A stretch of DNA of 22,225 bases from NCBI GenBank assembly GCA_001970855.1, contig LSSN01006078.1:1-22225 (forward strand), given 5' to 3'. This document shows positions 19,861 through 22,225 of the stretch, one piece after another. The notes below the pieces were generated by a model. It ran no database searches. It was given only the letters and a program-made list of their open reading frames with translations, and was not told the DNA's origin. The translations under genes were made by a program, and so were the position numbers. Positions within the stretch are counted from its first letter, which is position 1. Each line of letters opens with the position of its first letter. This DNA comes from Smittium culicis. Taxonomy: Eukaryota > Kickxellomycota > Harpellomycetes > Harpellales > Legeriomycetaceae.

Positions 19861-20373
19861 TATTTTAGGAATTGGTTTGATCTTGTCCTTCAATTACTTA
19901 TACCTAGTCACAAATTTGGTGAAATATTCGGTTGACCCAATAAAAGGCTCCATAAAAACTCTTGATAACGATGAGGATACATGTATCCGCACGCTTCTCT
20001 GTAACAGAAGTTGTTTTATATCTTTTTACGTCATAACCGTCATTTACATAGAACATAGCTGCAGCTCCGGATTTTTCGCCCCTGATCGTGTACCAAAATG
20101 GGCCGTCCAAATATTGACCTTAAGCACTCTGCTACGAGTATACCAGGGTCGGCTCAAAATTACTGGAGTGCTAGTATGATTACTCACAAACATAGGTACC
20201 TTTACAGCCTCGTCACCAATTTCAATTTAGATGTAGCTGCACACGCCCATCAATTTAGTAGACCCTTGATTGACGTTGACTTCTTTCCAATCAATTGAAT
20301 CATATAATTTTGCTCTACCAAGGGAATTCAGTGCGTTTTATACGTCAGAGCCCAACTGTTATGAACAGAATAA
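19861..20373. other. Probable 5' part of the minus-strand gypsy relic, unresolved
   Basis: The minus-strand frame 19904-20110 (68 codons, with G-P-F-W-Y-T-I-R-G-E-K near its start) is continuous in direction with the gypsy relic and may derive from the region before its RT. I cannot match it to a known gag or protease block. The plus-strand ORFs here look incidental. Confidence 0.3.
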
Positions 20374-20473
20374 ATATAGAACTTTATAGAACATCTTGGA
20401 GTAAAATAGAACCTTATGGAACATCACGGTACATTTTGGAATACAATAGGAATTTATGGAACATTATGAAATG
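20374..20473 (+). repeat. 10-bp tandem repeat, about ten degenerate units
   Basis: Consecutive 10-bp units fit the consensus TTATGGAACA: for example TTATAGAACA at 20384, TTATGGAACA at 20414 and 20454, TTTTGGAATA at 20434 and TTATGAAATG at 20464. Phase is kept without indels for about 100 bp. It lies between the two gypsy relics. Confidence 0.75.
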
Positions 20474-20483
20474 TTATCCATAG

Positions 20484-20889
20484 ATTATTTCCGGTTGATT
20501 ATAGAACCTTCCAGAAAATTTCATAATATTCCGCAAGCTATTATTTGATAATTATTAATGATTTTATTATTATTTTTATTTAATAAAAACATTTAGATTT
20601 TTCTTCAAAAGTATAAAAGAGTAACCTTTTTCCATAGTCAAGAAAAATCTAAGTGAATTATTTATTTTATTATATTTATTCCGCTAAATATATATTTCCA
20701 TATAATATAAAATTAACTATTATACCATATTCTTAGTTTATGTTTCATTTTCAGCCCAGAATTAGCACTTTTTTTATTTCATCCTTAGTTCTAAACACCA
20801 TTCGGGCTCGCTAAATGTTACATAAGTTTATAATAGACAATGCTGAAATCGCTGCCCATATGATAAACCAACTTATTAAGGATACGGTT
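20484..20889. other. AT-rich spacer, nothing identified
   Basis: The RT domain that should precede the plus-strand gypsy RNase H is not recognisable here. It is either deleted or beyond recognition. No gene is supported. Confidence 0.4.
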
Positions 20890-22225
20890 ATAGTATGAGG
20901 AATGTAAAAGGAATCAGAATTCTCAGAATTAAAAACAGGGTCATATAAAACCCAGAATTTCAGTACCCAAACACATCAGACTTTGTGATGGAGCAATACA
21001 CTCTCAATTGCATGCAAACGATGATTTACGACCATAATTCTATACTCTAGGAAATTAAAACTGGTAGAGCAAAATTAATATATATACAACAAAGAGCCAA
21101 TTGATATAGTATTCGATCTCAAATGAAGGAGACACTATTTAGAGGGAACAGAAAAACTTTTTGTATCTTAAGAGGCCGAAAAATTTTATCATACTTATTG
21201 AAAACTATAATACTTACTAGAAGACATTCCAGATGGGCATTATTCAGCCAACTCAATTTCTAAATTCGTTTTATACCAGAAAAAAAATTGAAAAAAAGAT
21301 GCACTTTCAAGACGAGTCGAAAAAAAAAAGACAAAAAAGGAATTAAGGTCATATTTTGAGCTTGTGCACTTTATTACTTCATTAAGAATGCCTATCAGTT
21401 ATATTTATCTGAAAATAAAATCTCAATATGATGAGGAGAAAAAATTATGGATGAAATTATAGAAAAATTTAAAAATTCTAAAAATAAGCTCTAAATTAAA
21501 CTGATTGATATTTTATAGTAGTTAATGAGTCAATATTTATTACGAAAAATCTCATTTCAGAAATAATTAAGTCGCAGCATGATATAATATACTATTAATT
21601 CATTAATGATATTTAAAAACATTGGAGCTAATTCGAAGAAAATCATAGTTTCATAATATGAAAAAAATTATAAAAATATATAACTCTACATGTGAAATCT
21701 ACCAAAGAATCAAATCTGTGCACCAAAAAAAATATGATCTACTGAAGCCCCTTCTTATAGTAATTAGCCGTGAAAGTCTATCTATGAATTTAATAACTGG
21801 TTTATCACCATAAAACGGATACACTACAATACTTGTAATAGTAGATAGATTTCCGAAAATAACACATTTAATCAAGCTAAAGAAATTTACATTGGTTTCA
21901 GAAATAGCGAATATATTTAGGAGAACATTTTTAGAAACCACGGCTTATCAAAATAAATAATATCAGATTGGGTTGTAAAATTTAACAACAAATTTCGAAA
22001 GCATACATTAGAAACACTTAAAATAAATCAAAAATTATACACAGGTTACCACCCCGAAACAATTGGGATAACTGAACTAATAAAAAAAATGATAGAAAAA
22101 TATTTAAGGCCATTTACCAATTATCACCAAGATAATTAGACCAATTTAATACTTATTTATGCATTCTACCACGATAGTATCTATCAAGATTCAATTTTAA
22201 GCTCTCTGTTCAAGGCTCATTATGT
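20890..22225 (+). mobile_element. Second decayed Ty3/gypsy pol (RNase H to integrase), continues past window
   Basis: Plus-strand fragments occur in order. An RT/RNase H hinge (SEFSELK) lies near 20920. RNase H is shown by a TSDF remnant near 20975, SRKLKLVEQN, YIYNKEPIDIV and RHYLEGTEK (about 21045-21150), then HSRWALFSQLNF and KKDALSRR (about 21230-21320), the usual A-D-A-L-S-R end. The integrase zinc region follows: SQHD, then STCEIYQRIK where the second Cys is Tyr (about 21575-21720). The core has LSMNLITGLSP, ILVIVDRFPK with the first Asp, a ...SDW...F-N-N-K-F block with the second Asp, and GYHPETIGITEL with the Glu, followed by KYLRPF (to about 22110). The tail reaches SSLFKAHY at the window edge. 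Several frameshifts and stops make it inactive. The forms are of chromovirus type and differ from the minus-strand relic, so this is a separate lineage. Confidence 0.8.

Noticed and set aside
19634..20298. Plus-strand ORFs across the gypsy region
   Set aside because: The minus strand carries ordered gypsy pol motifs through most of this interval; the plus-strand frames are incidental.

Overview
The window looks like a piece of an AT-rich, intron-containing, transposon-rich eukaryotic nuclear genome. The best clue to the host is a decayed Ty3/gypsy polymerase on the minus strand. Its reverse transcriptase and RNase H motifs (an MGWSNSV block, and an IIKTDAK block followed by W-x-x-YL) are of the type I associate with fungal gypsy elements. 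A fungus or a fungus-related lineage is therefore my best guess, but this is an inference and not a firm assignment. No rRNA, convincing tRNA, CRISPR array or bacterial operon structure was seen.

Layout. 1-990 is a heavily mutated C-terminal relic of a LINE-type (non-LTR) retrotransposon. 990-2650 is AT-rich without a recognisable gene. 2657-3526 is a GC-rich LINE ORF2 C-terminal fragment (copy A); a second, 5'-truncated copy (copy B) lies at 16019-16590. 3530-9140 is AT-rich and holds five copies of a ~190-bp TTAA-flanked inverted-repeat element (piggyBac-type MITE, 5678-8934). 9146-9330 is a 35-bp tandem repeat. 17148-19860 (minus) and 20890-22225 (plus, running off the window) are two unrelated decayed gypsy pol genes placed head to head, with a 10-bp helically phased repeat between them.

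The gene island is 9.6-15.9 kb, with three genes, all on the plus strand. (1) 9653-12495 is a five-exon gene for a very divergent cytochrome P450 of the CYP51/CYP7 type, including a 23-nt microexon and two large Ser/Gly/Asn-rich insertions. (2) 13234-14007 is a single-exon, lysine-rich protein with a signal peptide, probably secreted and of unknown function, with a TATA box and several upstream ATGs. (3) 14638-15880 is a two-exon RecA/Rad51-fold ATPase that most resembles the Rad51 paralogue XRCC2. The P450 and the XRCC2-like gene share pyrimidine-rich leaders and strongly GC-enriched interiors; the secreted-protein gene has the local AT-rich composition.

The three genes show no obvious common pathway: membrane oxidation chemistry, secretion, and homologous recombination. 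The most unusual points are the degenerate P450 signature with its microexon, the TTAA element cluster, three G tracts of exactly 12 bases (one lying inside a LINE reading frame), and the 10-bp phased repeat. All exon structures and homologies here were worked out by eye and need transcript or profile-search confirmation.
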